Notes under the pieces: model-generated
What the model was told of the DNA's origin: nothing
Database searches by the model: none
Seen by the model: only the letters and a program-made list of their open reading frames with translations
NCBI GenBank assembly: GCA_040755275.1
Contig: JBFMBE010000001.1
Span: forward strand, 14,758-78,757
DNA length: 64,000 nt
Direction: 5' to 3'
From: Desulfatirhabdium sp040755275
Lineage (GTDB): Bacteria; Desulfobacterota; Desulfobacteria; Desulfobacterales; Desulfatirhabdiaceae
Made by a program: the position numbers and the translations under genes
Part shown: positions 1-7,993 of the stretch, piece by piece
Layout of the letters: each line of letters opens with the position of its first letter
Position numbering within the stretch: the first letter of the stretch is position 1

Positions 1-422
1 AGGATCGACCCGAGGATTTCGTCATCGCAACCGGAAAGACGCATTCGGTTCGGGAATTTGTGGAAAGGGCTTTTGCAGCAGTCGGTATCCGGATCGCCTG
101 GAAAGGGCAGGGGGTCGATGAAACGGGCGTCATCGACGGCATCGACCCGGTTGTTCTCCAAGAACGCCTGTCGGCTGATCCGCCTTCGGCTTCCCTGAAA
201 CCCGGGGCGACGGTCGTCAGTGTCGATCCCCGGTATTTTCGACCGACGGAAGTCGACTTTCTGTTGGGTGATCCGTCGAAGGCCAAACGGCTTCTCGGCT
301 GGGTGCCCCGGACGGATATCGGACGGCTCGTGGAGATGATGATCGCAGAAGACATTCGGGAAGCCCGAAAAGACAAGATGATCGGAAAGGAAGGCTTTCC
401 GGTCTACAACCACTTCGAATGA
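1..422 (+). CDS. gmd: GDP-mannose 4,6-dehydratase, C-terminal part (cut by window edge)
   Basis: GMD converts GDP-mannose to GDP-4-keto-6-deoxymannose, the first step towards GDP-L-fucose, in the cytoplasm. The frame is open from base 3 to the stop at 420-422. It carries the usual GMD tail: a stretch reading IATGKTHSVREFVE near the left edge, then VDPRYFRPTEVD, a GDPSKAK segment and LGWVP. An insert of about 20 residues (around DPVVLQERLSADPPSASLKP) lies between the usual GVDETGVI-like part and the RYFRPTEV motif; this may be clade variation. The catalytic YxxxK part lies outside the window. The next gene, which uses its product, begins 16 bases downstream, so the two are very probably one operon. 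Confidence 0.93.
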   Translation, partial: DRPEDFVIATGKTHSVREFVERAFAAVGIRIAWKGQGVDETGVIDGIDPVVLQERLSADPPSASLKPGATVVSVDPRYFRPTEVDFLLGDPSKAKRLLGWVPRTDIGRLVEMMIAEDIREARKDKMIGKEGFPVYNHFE

Positions 423-438
423 ACGGAGGCACCATCGG

Positions 439-1503
439 ATGTCCCATGCCGTTCTGGATCCCGATCTGAACATATTCGTCGCCGGCCACCGGGGGATGGT
501 CGGATCGGCCATCGTCCGCAAGCTTGCCGAATACGGTCATCGAAACATTCTGGTTCGATCCCGTGCGGAAGTGGACCTGACGGATGCCGCAGCCGTACGG
601 AGGTTTTTCGAGACGGAGCGGCCCGACATCGTGGTGCTTGCTGCCGCCAAAGTCGGCGGGATTCTGGCGAACAGCACGTATCCGGCGGATTTCATCTACC
701 AGAATCTGATGATCGAAGCCAATGTCATCCATGAGGCCTGGCGGGCCGGCATCGAGCGGCTGCTGTTTCTCGGAAGCTCCTGCATCTATCCTCGGAACGC
801 CGAACAGCCGATTCGGGAAGAGGCCCTTCTGGCCGGATATTTAGAGCCGACCAACAAGGCCTATGCGGTTGCGAAAATCTCGGGCATCGTCTTGTGCGAA
901 AGTTACAATCTCCAATATGGATGCCGCTACCGCTGCGTCATGCCGACCAATCTCTACGGTCCTAACGACAATTACGACTTGATGCATTCCCATGTCCTGC
1001 CTGCCATGATCCGGAAATTTCATCTGGGCAGACTTGCCTTGGAAGGCGACTGGAAGGCCATCGAACGGGATGAGGCAAGGTTCGGTCCCATACCCGACGA
1101 TGTTCGAAGGGGGCTTCAGGCCAAAGGAGGGCTGAACATCCTTCTGTGGGGTACCGGCTCGGCGAGGCGGGAATTTCTCTACGTCGACGACCTGGCCGAT
1201 GCCTGCCGATTTGTCCTGGGTATATCGGATGACGAGTGGGAGAAGGAGATTACCTCACAGGGCGTCACCCATGTGAACATCGGTGCGGGAATGGACGTAT
1301 CCATCCGAGAGCTGGCCGAAATGGTTCGCGATGTGGTCGGCTTCGAGGGGGATGTCGTGTGGGACAGCGGCAAGCCGGACGGCATGCCCCGTAAATGGCT
1401 CGATGTGAGCCGGATGAATCGGCTGGGGTGGCGTCCGAAAGTCGCACTGAGACAGGGAATCGAGATGGCCTATCGACACTATCGGGCCACTGCGGGCCTG
1501 TGA
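439..1503 (+). CDS. fcl: GDP-L-fucose synthase
   Basis: Epimerase/reductase that turns GDP-4-keto-6-deoxymannose into GDP-L-fucose with NADPH (short-chain dehydrogenase fold, cytoplasmic). Seen: Rossmann motif GHRGMVGSA at residues 16-24, SSC at 113-115, and catalytic Y142xxxK146 in YAVAK. At 354 residues it is longer than the usual 310-320. The extra length is an insert at about residues 198-228, just before the conserved LWGTGSARREFLYVDDLADA. Start is ATG 439 behind GGAGG at 423-427. With gmd it forms the fucose branch of a surface-polysaccharide pathway. Confidence 0.95.
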   Translation: MSHAVLDPDLNIFVAGHRGMVGSAIVRKLAEYGHRNILVRSRAEVDLTDAAAVRRFFETERPDIVVLAAAKVGGILANSTYPADFIYQNLMIEANVIHEAWRAGIERLLFLGSSCIYPRNAEQPIREEALLAGYLEPTNKAYAVAKISGIVLCESYNLQYGCRYRCVMPTNLYGPNDNYDLMHSHVLPAMIRKFHLGRLALEGDWKAIERDEARFGPIPDDVRRGLQAKGGLNILLWGTGSARREFLYVDDLADACRFVLGISDDEWEKEITSQGVTHVNIGAGMDVSIRELAEMVRDVVGFEGDVVWDSGKPDGMPRKWLDVSRMNRLGWRPKVALRQGIEMAYRHYRATAGL

Positions 1504-1529
1504 GTGAAGCAGATGTTTCAGGAGAAACG

Positions 1530-2066
1530 ATGAGCGTCAATCCGGAACCCATCCATACCATTCAAGAAATGGCCGAAAGCCTCGTCAATCTGTCTCTGTC
1601 CAGGGAAGTGGCGGCCTTTGCGGTGCGGGATGTTCCCATGAAGGCAGAGCACACGGTTCTCGAATACGAGAGCCGCATCTTGCAGATTCTCGGTGTCGGA
1701 TGGGCGATATCCTATTTCATGGCCGACCGGCCGGAAAAGCAGCCGTTGACCGAAGCCTACTGGAACAAGATGTTCGATTTTTCGAGGAACCTGTCTGCGG
1801 TCGTCTCCGCCGCGCTTCCCGAGCATTTCGATTATATGCATGTCCTGAAACAGCGGATGGATGCCTATCTGTCCGAATTTTCGGACCTCAATTCCGATAC
1901 ACGAAGCGCTTCTTCCCTGCAAAACGACATCCTTACCCGGGTCGGGCTCACCTTTGCACGGCTGTGCGGCGACCCCGATGACGTCCACCTCATCCTCGCG
2001 GGAAACCGGCTCTTTCATCTGTCCCTCGAAGGGGTGAAGCACTATCTGACTTCGGTGCTGGTTTGA
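1530..2066 (+). CDS. Conserved-looking protein of unknown function
   Basis: A 178-residue protein that I cannot assign to a family. The frame stays open upstream to 1395, but ATG 1530 is preceded by CAGGAGAAACG, a good ribosome site, and starts just after the fcl stop. The composition is that of a soluble, mostly helical protein, with no signal peptide and one weakly hydrophobic stretch (ILGVGWAISYF) near residue 54. It could belong to the fcl transcription unit. A dispersed repeat begins 15 bases after its stop. Real gene likely; function unknown. Confidence 0.7.
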   Translation: MSVNPEPIHTIQEMAESLVNLSLSREVAAFAVRDVPMKAEHTVLEYESRILQILGVGWAISYFMADRPEKQPLTEAYWNKMFDFSRNLSAVVSAALPEHFDYMHVLKQRMDAYLSEFSDLNSDTRSASSLQNDILTRVGLTFARLCGDPDDVHLILAGNRLFHLSLEGVKHYLTSVLV

Positions 2067-2080
2067 GTGGTGGTTGATGA

Positions 2081-2332
2081 ATGATGGCCTCGCAAAAAGT
2101 CGCTGTTTTGGTGCCCTTTGTAAATGCCGGGCATCAGCGGGGTGACTGGGGAACCTTTTTCGCAGCAGCGAAAAAGGTTCCCCAGTCACCCCNNNNNNNN
2201 NNTGTTTGTTTTCTTTTTGGGGGGGGCGGGGGTGGGGCCTTGCCCCCAGCCCCCCCCCCACCCCCCACCCCCCCCCCCCCCCCCCCCCCCGCGACTCGAC
2301 AGAGACTTCCGGACTTTTTGCGAGGCCATCAT
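2081..2332 (+). repeat. MITE-like palindromic repeat, copy 1 (contains an assembly gap)
   Basis: Perfect terminal inverted repeats: GATGGCCTCGCAAAAAGTC at the left and its complement GACTTTTTGCGAGGCCATC at the right, both extendable by AT to 21 bases. Inside, 2139-2192 is a perfect hairpin with a 25-base stem and AGCA loop, stopping exactly at the gap. No coding sequence: frames here are products of the palindrome and homopolymers. Related copies lie at 37.2, 41.8, 46.3, 51.4, 54.3 and 58.5 kb. Confidence 0.9.
2193..2290. other. Assembly gap (10 N, 2193-2202) followed by suspect G/C homopolymer tract
   Basis: Ten N follow the long hairpin, then about 90 bases dominated by runs of G and then C up to about 2290. 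The other repeat copies go straight from the hairpin arm CCCCAGTCACCCC to GCGACTCGACAGAGAC, with no such tract. The tract is therefore probably low-quality read sequence at a contig end rather than genomic DNA. Confidence 0.8.
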
Positions 2333-2462
2333 GAATGAGGGGGCGCTGACATTTTCATCTGCTTCGGATTATCCGCTTGACTTCCATTCTGGATGTTCTT
2401 AAAAAGACCAATTCATCTTTTGCCCAGCCGGACGAAAAGTCACCTCGAATGAAAGCCGCTTC

Positions 2463-3239
2463 ATGCATGAGTTCCATCACAACATGGATCCATTGAGCGA
2501 TCGGCCCGCCGATACGATCGCCCTGGATGGTCTTGTCGTCATTTGCGGCAATTACGGAAGCGGCAAGAGTGAGGTTTCCATCAACCTGGCAGCCTTCAAG
2601 CGCTCGTGCGGATACACCGTTCGCCTGGCGGATCTCGATCTCGTCAATCCCTATTTTCGTTCCCGGGAGGCTAGGGGCGCACTCGAAGCACTCGGTATCG
2701 ATGTCATCCTGCCGGACCTGAAATATTTTCATGCCGATCTTCCGATTCTTTCCAGAAATGTCGGCGGCATGATCAAGGGTGGAACGGATCTGAACATTCT
2801 CGATGTCGGGGGAGACGATGTCGGTGCCCGGGTTTTGTCCGCCCTCGCCGATGCATTTGCCGGCCAGCCGGTAACCGTGCTGCAGGTGGTCAACCCGAAT
2901 CGGCCCCAGACCAGTACGATTGCAAAGGTTCGTCATATCCGGGCAGGCATCGAGGCCGCCTCCAGACTGAGGCTCACCGGATGGATCGGGAACGCCAACC
3001 TCATTGATGAAACGGATGTGGAGACCGTACTGGAAGGCTATGCATTCCTGCTGGATCTATCGAAAGAATCCGGTCTTCCGATCGCCTTCATCACGGTTCC
3101 GGAAGCGCTCAGGGCAGACGAAGCATTGAGGCGGGTCGATGTACCGATTCTGTCGATCCATCGACAACTCGTTCCGCCCTGGAAGCCAACGGGCCGCCTT
3201 GGGGTGGGGCTAAGACCGCTGTTTTCGGAAAAGGGATAA
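2463..3239 (+). CDS. P-loop ATPase (MinD/ParA-like) next to the 2-oxoacid oxidoreductase genes
   Basis: A 258-residue cytosolic nucleotide-binding protein. The Walker A motif GNYGSGKSE lies at residues 29-37, followed by the deviant pattern of this class (RLADLDLVNPYFRSRE near 55-70) and a Walker B-like LNILDVGGDD near 117. The pattern resembles CobQ/ParA-type ATPases that are often found beside 2-oxoacid:ferredoxin oxidoreductases in Desulfobacterota; that association is from memory. The start may be ATG 2463 or ATG 2484; neither has a strong ribosome site. The stop is 23 bases before the ferredoxin gene, which suggests one transcript. A role in cluster or cofactor handling for the oxidoreductase is a guess from position. 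Confidence 0.85.
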   Translation: MHEFHHNMDPLSDRPADTIALDGLVVICGNYGSGKSEVSINLAAFKRSCGYTVRLADLDLVNPYFRSREARGALEALGIDVILPDLKYFHADLPILSRNVGGMIKGGTDLNILDVGGDDVGARVLSALADAFAGQPVTVLQVVNPNRPQTSTIAKVRHIRAGIEAASRLRLTGWIGNANLIDETDVETVLEGYAFLLDLSKESGLPIAFITVPEALRADEALRRVDVPILSIHRQLVPPWKPTGRLGVGLRPLFSEKG

Positions 3240-3262
3240 ATGGAGTCTACAAGGAGAAAGAC

Positions 3263-3487
3263 ATGAGTTACCGCTATACGATCGATGTGGATCGATGCAA
3301 GGGATGCGGTCTGTGTGTGGCCGTTTGCCCCAAACACGTTCTGGAGATAGCATCCGAGTTGAATGCCAAGGGATATTTCCCGGCCTATCAGGCCAGGCCA
3401 CAGGATTGTGTACACTGTTCAACCTGTTGCATCATGTGCCCGGATGTGGCCATTTCCATTGTGGAGCTGGCTGAAGAAACCGTCTGA
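3263..3487 (+). CDS. 2-oxoacid:ferredoxin oxidoreductase, ferredoxin (delta) subunit
   Basis: A 74-residue two-cluster ferredoxin subunit. It has two Cys motifs: CKGCGLCVAVCP (about residues 11-22) and CVHCSTCCIMCP (about 49-60), which should hold two [4Fe-4S] clusters passing electrons from the TPP site to ferredoxin. ATG 3263 follows AAGGAG with good spacing. The alpha subunit gene follows after 92 bases. In this family the delta subunit is a separate short protein, as here. Confidence 0.93.
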   Translation: MSYRYTIDVDRCKGCGLCVAVCPKHVLEIASELNAKGYFPAYQARPQDCVHCSTCCIMCPDVAISIVELAEETV

Positions 3488-3579
3488 TGCATCGACCTTT
3501 CCGGTTCGGTGCTCCTGTATTCGTTGGCAGGGCTCCCCTCGATGAATGCGGGAATGGAGCAGTAGAAGGAGGATTGGAC

Positions 3580-4665
3580 GTGAAAAAAGTATTGATGAAG
3601 GGAAACGAGGCCATTGGAGAAGCAGCCATTCGGGCCGGATGCCTCAATTATTTCGCCTATCCGATCACACCGCAGTCAGAGGTCGCGGAATACCTCTCGA
3701 AGCGGATGCCCGAGGTCGGCGGTGTGTTCCTACAGGGGGAAAGCGAGGTGGCTGTCGGATACATGATCTTCGGTGCCGCTGCCTGCGGGGCGCGGGTGTT
3801 CACGACATCGAGCAGCCCCGGCATCAGCCTGATGAGCGAGGCCATCAGCTACATTGCAGGAGCCGAATGTCCGGCCGTGTTCGTCAATATCATGCGGGGC
3901 GGGCCGGGCCTCGGCGGGATTCTTCCGTCTCAGGGTGACTATCTTCAGTCCACCAAAGGCGGCGGTCACGGGGATTACCGCATGCTCGTCATGGCGCCCG
4001 CCAGTGTTCAAGAAGCCGCCGAAATGGTCATGCAGGCCTTTCCTCTGGCCGAAAAATACCGCAACCCCGTGATGATTCTCGGAGATGGGCTGATCGGTCA
4101 GATGATGGAGCCCGTCATGTTTCCGGACCATCTGCGTTCCGAGCCGTCCAACAAGGACGCATGGGCCACAAACGGGATGGATACCCGCAAGAGCGACAAA
4201 CGCAACCTCGTCAAGTCGCTCTACCTCGATCCGAATGTCTTGAACAGCCAGAATCTCAAACTCAAGGCCAAATACGAGCAGATGAAGCGGGAAGAAATCC
4301 GCTTCGAATCATACAACACCGAAGTTCCCTATCAGGCGCTGATCGTCAGCTACGGAACCATGAGCCGAGTATGCAAGACGGCCATCGAAAACCTCAAGGA
4401 AAAAGGCATCGAGGTCGGTCTCATTCGTCCTCAAACCCTGTTCCCCTTCCCGGAAATGGCCATCCGGCAGGCGTGTGACCGGCCGGAATGCCGGGTGGTT
4501 CTCTCCATCGAAATGAGCATGGGACAGATGCTCGAAGACGTCGAACGGAGCGTTCAGGGAAAGAAGCCTGTGGAATGGTATGGGAAATGCGGCGGAGAAG
4601 TCCCGACCCCGGAAGAGGTCATGGATGTCGTCCGCTCATTTCTGAAGCAATACGGGAAGGAGTGA
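3580..4665 (+). CDS. vorB: 2-oxoacid:ferredoxin oxidoreductase alpha subunit (VorB-like)
   Basis: A 361-residue alpha subunit of the 2-oxoacid:acceptor oxidoreductases, which decarboxylate 2-oxoacids to acyl-CoA with reduction of ferredoxin. The N-terminus, KGNEAIGEAAIRAGCLNYF then AYPITPQSEV, and the segment GGPGLGGILPSQGDY are typical of the VorB (branched-chain oxoacid) group rather than of long fused pyruvate enzymes. I chose GTG 3580 because GAAGGAGG lies just upstream and the family N-terminus begins there; the open frame continues back to 3487 without family similarity. Substrate (2-oxoisovalerate, 2-oxoglutarate or an aryl-pyruvate) cannot be fixed from sequence alone. Confidence 0.92.
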   Translation: MKKVLMKGNEAIGEAAIRAGCLNYFAYPITPQSEVAEYLSKRMPEVGGVFLQGESEVAVGYMIFGAAACGARVFTTSSSPGISLMSEAISYIAGAECPAVFVNIMRGGPGLGGILPSQGDYLQSTKGGGHGDYRMLVMAPASVQEAAEMVMQAFPLAEKYRNPVMILGDGLIGQMMEPVMFPDHLRSEPSNKDAWATNGMDTRKSDKRNLVKSLYLDPNVLNSQNLKLKAKYEQMKREEIRFESYNTEVPYQALIVSYGTMSRVCKTAIENLKEKGIEVGLIRPQTLFPFPEMAIRQACDRPECRVVLSIEMSMGQMLEDVERSVQGKKPVEWYGKCGGEVPTPEEVMDVVRSFLKQYGKE

Positions 4666-4670
4666 ATCCC

Positions 4671-5408
4671 ATGGGAAAAACATTTCAAAAACCGCAAGCC
4701 CTCTCCGATACGCCCACCCATTACTGCCCGGGGTGTACCCACGGCGTCATTCATCGGTTGATTGCAGAAGTGATCGATGAGATGGGCATCCGGGGGAAGA
4801 TGGTCGGAATCGCTCCGGTCGGTTGCGCCGTTCTGGCATACAATTACTTCACCTTCGATTTTCAGGAAGCCGCCCACGGTCGTGCGCCTGCCATGGCCAC
4901 CGGTATCAAGCGGGTTCGTCCCGACCTCATGGTCTTCACCTACCAGGGAGACGGAGACTTGGCCAGTATCGGCATGGGGGAAATCATCCATGCAGCCAAC
5001 CGGGGCGAGAAATTCACGACGATTTTCGTGAACAACGCCGTCTATGGGATGACGGGCGGCCAGATGGCGCCGACCACCATGCCCAACCAGAGGACCACGA
5101 CATCCCCCATGGGGCGTAACGTGGCGGAAGTCGGCATGCCCATCAAGGTGGCGGAACTGATTGCATCTCTGCAGACCCCTGCCTATATCACCCGGCAGAC
5201 GGTCATCAAGCCCAAATACATCGTCAAGGCCAAGAAGGCCATCCGACAGGCATTCGAATATCAGCTGGCAGGAAAGTGTTACAGCTTCGTGGAAGTCGTG
5301 AGTACCTGCCCGACCAACTGGGGATTGACGCCCCTGGAGGCGGTCAAGTGGGCGGAGACGACGATGCTGCCGTATTACGAGCTGGGCGACAAGAAAGTTC
5401 CGGATTGA
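4671..5408 (+). CDS. 2-oxoacid:ferredoxin oxidoreductase beta subunit (TPP-binding)
   Basis: A 245-residue TPP-binding subunit. Seen: HYCPGCTHG near residue 17 (first Cys pair of the cluster in this subunit), GDGDLASIGMGE with NNAVYGMTGGQ (the TPP/Mg fold) near 85-125, and a further Cys in VVSTCPTNWG near 210. ATG 4671 lies five bases after the alpha stop, preceded by AAGGAGTG; the long upstream extension of the frame is antiparallel noise inside the alpha gene. Works with the alpha, gamma and ferredoxin subunits flanking it. Confidence 0.94.
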   Translation: MGKTFQKPQALSDTPTHYCPGCTHGVIHRLIAEVIDEMGIRGKMVGIAPVGCAVLAYNYFTFDFQEAAHGRAPAMATGIKRVRPDLMVFTYQGDGDLASIGMGEIIHAANRGEKFTTIFVNNAVYGMTGGQMAPTTMPNQRTTTSPMGRNVAEVGMPIKVAELIASLQTPAYITRQTVIKPKYIVKAKKAIRQAFEYQLAGKCYSFVEVVSTCPTNWGLTPLEAVKWAETTMLPYYELGDKKVPD

Positions 5409-5544
5409 TTGGGAAGAGGGAAGGGACAACAGGGAATCGGGGCGGTTCGTTCCATCGTCCGAACCCAATCTTCTCGGGAAAACGAACTGCCATACAGCCT
5501 GAAATCCGGGTTCAGCCACCCGGAAACGGACAGGCTCTGGAGGA

Positions 5545-6087
5545 ATGATGCAACACGAAGTGATGTTCGCCGGTTTCGGTGGACAAGGCATCTTGCTGAG
5601 CGCAAAACTGCTGGCTCATGCCGGAATGGAGCAGGGCTACGAAGTCGGGTGGGTCCCCTCGTACGGGCCCGAAATGCGGGGTGGAACGGCTTATTGTACG
5701 GTGGTCATCGCCGATCGGCCGATCGGTTCCCCCATCATTCGAAACCCCAAACATCTGGTGGCCATGAACCGGCCATCCCTCGAGAAATTCGCTCCGGTCG
5801 TCAAGCCCGGCGGGGTGATTCTCATCAACAAATCGCTGATTTCCATCGGCTCCAACCGATCGGATGTCGACGAGATCGCCGTATCGGTCAACGAAATCGC
5901 CCAGGAGGCCGGCAGCATCCGCTCGGCCAACATCGTGGCCCTGGCTGCCTTTGCCGCTCGAAGCGGCATCGTCGATCTGGAGATTCTCCGTCGGTGTATT
6001 CAGGAAGAATTCGAAGCCAAGCCGAAGCTGATTCCGATCAACATGAAGGCCTTCGATGAAGGTGTGAAGGCCGCAAGGATTTCATGA
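5545..6087 (+). CDS. 2-oxoacid:ferredoxin oxidoreductase gamma subunit
   Basis: A 180-residue gamma subunit, the domain that in this family contributes to CoA binding. Typical features are FAGFGGQGILLSAKLLAHA at residues 8-26 and SYGPEMRGGTAYCTV near 44-58. It lies 136 bases after the beta gene, a longer gap than elsewhere in the operon, in which I see nothing else. GGAGG at 5539-5543 is close to ATG 5545; ATG 5548 gives a better spacing and may be the true start. It overlaps hisC by four bases (ATGA). Confidence 0.93.
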   Translation: MMQHEVMFAGFGGQGILLSAKLLAHAGMEQGYEVGWVPSYGPEMRGGTAYCTVVIADRPIGSPIIRNPKHLVAMNRPSLEKFAPVVKPGGVILINKSLISIGSNRSDVDEIAVSVNEIAQEAGSIRSANIVALAAFAARSGIVDLEILRRCIQEEFEAKPKLIPINMKAFDEGVKAARIS

Positions 6088-7184
6088 ACCCCCCTGTTTC
6101 CGAAGCCATTCTTTCCATTACCCCCTACAAGCCGGGCAAGCCTTTGGAAGAGCTCGCCCGGGAGTATGGGGTGACGGATGCCGTCAAGCTGGCATCCAAC
6201 GAAAACCCCCTGGGACCTTCGCCGAAGGCAGTGGAAGCCGTGCGAAAGGCGCTCGGCAACCTGCACCGGTATCCGGACGGGGCCTGTCACGACCTGGTGG
6301 TGAGGCTGGCTGAAACACTCGGCGTTTCTGAGCAGGAAATCGTCGTCGGCAACGGTTCGGACGACATCATCGCCATGTTGACCCGAGCCTTTCTTCAGCC
6401 AGGGGACGAAGCCATCATCGCCGATCCGACGTTTCTGATGTATGAAATCGGCATCCGGACGAGCGGGGCACGGGTTGTCAAGGTACCGGTGGAGGGTCTG
6501 GGGATTCGGGTCGATGCGATTCTGGATGCCGTCGGGAAACGATGCAGGCTGATCTTTCTGTGTAATCCCAACAATCCGACCGGGGCCGTGGTTTCGGATG
6601 CCGAATTTCGGCGATTGCTGGATGGGTTGCCTTCAGACGTTCTTCTGGTGGTCGACGAAGCCTATATGGAATTCGTTCGAGACCCGCATTGCGCCAGGAG
6701 TCTCGAGCTGCGGCGCACCACGGATCGGGCCGTCGTGACGCTTCGGACCTTTTCGAAGGCGTACGGGCTTGCCGGGCTTCGGGTCGGTTACGGTGTCATG
6801 CCGGCATGGGTCGCCGATATTCTGCACCGGGTCCGTCAGCCGTTCAATGTCAACACCCTGGCTCAGGTCGCTGCCGCGGCTGCCCTCGACGATGTCGCGT
6901 TTCTCAACGACAGCATCCGGTGCGTACATGAAGGCATCGACTGGATGCAGGCCGAAATCGAGGCGATGGGACTTGTCTGCCATCCGACCCAGGCCAACTT
7001 CTTCCTGATCGATGTCGGCCGCTCTGCCGAGGCCGTCTTCCAGGCCATGCTCCGGGAGGGGGTGATCGTGCGTTCGATGCGGGCCTATGGGTATCCGACC
7101 CATATCCGGGTGAATGCCGGAACGCTGGCGGAAAACGAACGGTTCATTGCCGCCCTGAGACGGGTGATTCCAGAGGTTGTATGA
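6084..7184 (+). CDS. hisC: Histidinol-phosphate aminotransferase
   Basis: PLP enzyme of aminotransferase fold type I that makes histidinol phosphate from imidazole-acetol phosphate. Seen: LASNENPLGPSPKA at residues 36-49, NPNNPTG at 161-167, DEAY at 191-194, and the PLP lysine K225 in TFSKAYGLAGLRVGYG. Length (366) is normal. In some bacteria such enzymes also act on aromatic oxoacids, which would link it to the neighbouring oxidoreductase, but the sequence does not decide this. Start overlaps the gamma subunit stop by four bases and its stop overlaps cmk by four, so it is translationally coupled to both. Confidence 0.93.
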   Translation: MNPPVSEAILSITPYKPGKPLEELAREYGVTDAVKLASNENPLGPSPKAVEAVRKALGNLHRYPDGACHDLVVRLAETLGVSEQEIVVGNGSDDIIAMLTRAFLQPGDEAIIADPTFLMYEIGIRTSGARVVKVPVEGLGIRVDAILDAVGKRCRLIFLCNPNNPTGAVVSDAEFRRLLDGLPSDVLLVVDEAYMEFVRDPHCARSLELRRTTDRAVVTLRTFSKAYGLAGLRVGYGVMPAWVADILHRVRQPFNVNTLAQVAAAAALDDVAFLNDSIRCVHEGIDWMQAEIEAMGLVCHPTQANFFLIDVGRSAEAVFQAMLREGVIVRSMRAYGYPTHIRVNAGTLAENERFIAALRRVIPEVV

Positions 7185-7912
7185 ATGCTCCGTTTCTGGT
7201 CAACGGGGTTCCGATCGTCGTCACGATCGACGGGCCGGCAGGTGCCGGAAAAACCACCGTCAGCCGGAAGCTTGCCGAGCGTCTCGGATATCGGTACCTC
7301 GATACCGGTGCCCTGTATCGGGCCGCAGCCGTCCTGATCACGGATGCCGGTTGTGCAGAAACCGATCTCGATTGCATCCGTCGGGTACTGGAGGAGAAGA
7401 AAATCGAATACCGTATGACGGACGCCGGCACTGCCGATGTGTTTGCCGACGGGGAACGCATTACCCATCGGTTGCGGTCTCCGGAAATCGCCCTGGCAGC
7501 GTCCCGATTGTCCGCCCTGCCTGTGGTTCGGGAAGCGCTGCTGTCCATGCAACGGGATGTCGCGGTGTCGGGCGGTGTGGTCTGTGAAGGCCGCGACATG
7601 GGAACCGTGGTGTTTCCGGATGCCGCGGCCAAGTTCTATCTCGATGCGTCCCCCAAGGTTCGTGCCAAACGCCGTTATCTGGAGCTTGTTGCATCCGAGA
7701 GCCTTCCGGAAGGCATGGATGTGGCGGAGATCGAACGACAGATCCGGGAACGGGATGATGCCGATCAGAATCGTGCCGTTGCTCCGCTTCGGATTCCGCA
7801 CGATGCATGGATCGTTGACTCGTCCGACATGGGCGTCGATTCGGTCGTACAGTACATGGTGGGACGTATCGGTTCGATGACAGGGGACCGTTCCGAAGAG
7901 CAGGTGCTATAA
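7181..7912 (+). CDS. cmk: Cytidylate kinase
   Basis: Phosphorylates CMP and dCMP with ATP. P-loop GPAGAGKTT lies at residues 18-26, followed by LDTGALYRA (substrate part), CEGRDMGTVVFPDA near 142 and RRYLEL near 167. The 243-residue length is at the upper end for the family, with an N-terminal extension of about a dozen residues before the first strand; a later start is not obvious. Overlaps the hisC stop by four bases. The order hisC-cmk is common in Desulfobacterota; there rpsA or ispH often follows, but not here. Confidence 0.93.
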   Translation: MNAPFLVNGVPIVVTIDGPAGAGKTTVSRKLAERLGYRYLDTGALYRAAAVLITDAGCAETDLDCIRRVLEEKKIEYRMTDAGTADVFADGERITHRLRSPEIALAASRLSALPVVREALLSMQRDVAVSGGVVCEGRDMGTVVFPDAAAKFYLDASPKVRAKRRYLELVASESLPEGMDVAEIERQIRERDDADQNRAVAPLRIPHDAWIVDSSDMGVDSVVQYMVGRIGSMTGDRSEEQVL

Positions 7913-7993
7913 TATGGCGGTTGGTCACAGGCCGTCTTCTTGCCGAAAACTGTGTAACTTCCAACCCTTCAAAAGTCATCCATACCCGTTGAG

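Noticed and set aside
2081..2402. Proline/glycine-rich frames
   Set aside because: Arise from the palindromic repeat and the suspect homopolymer tract beside an assembly gap.
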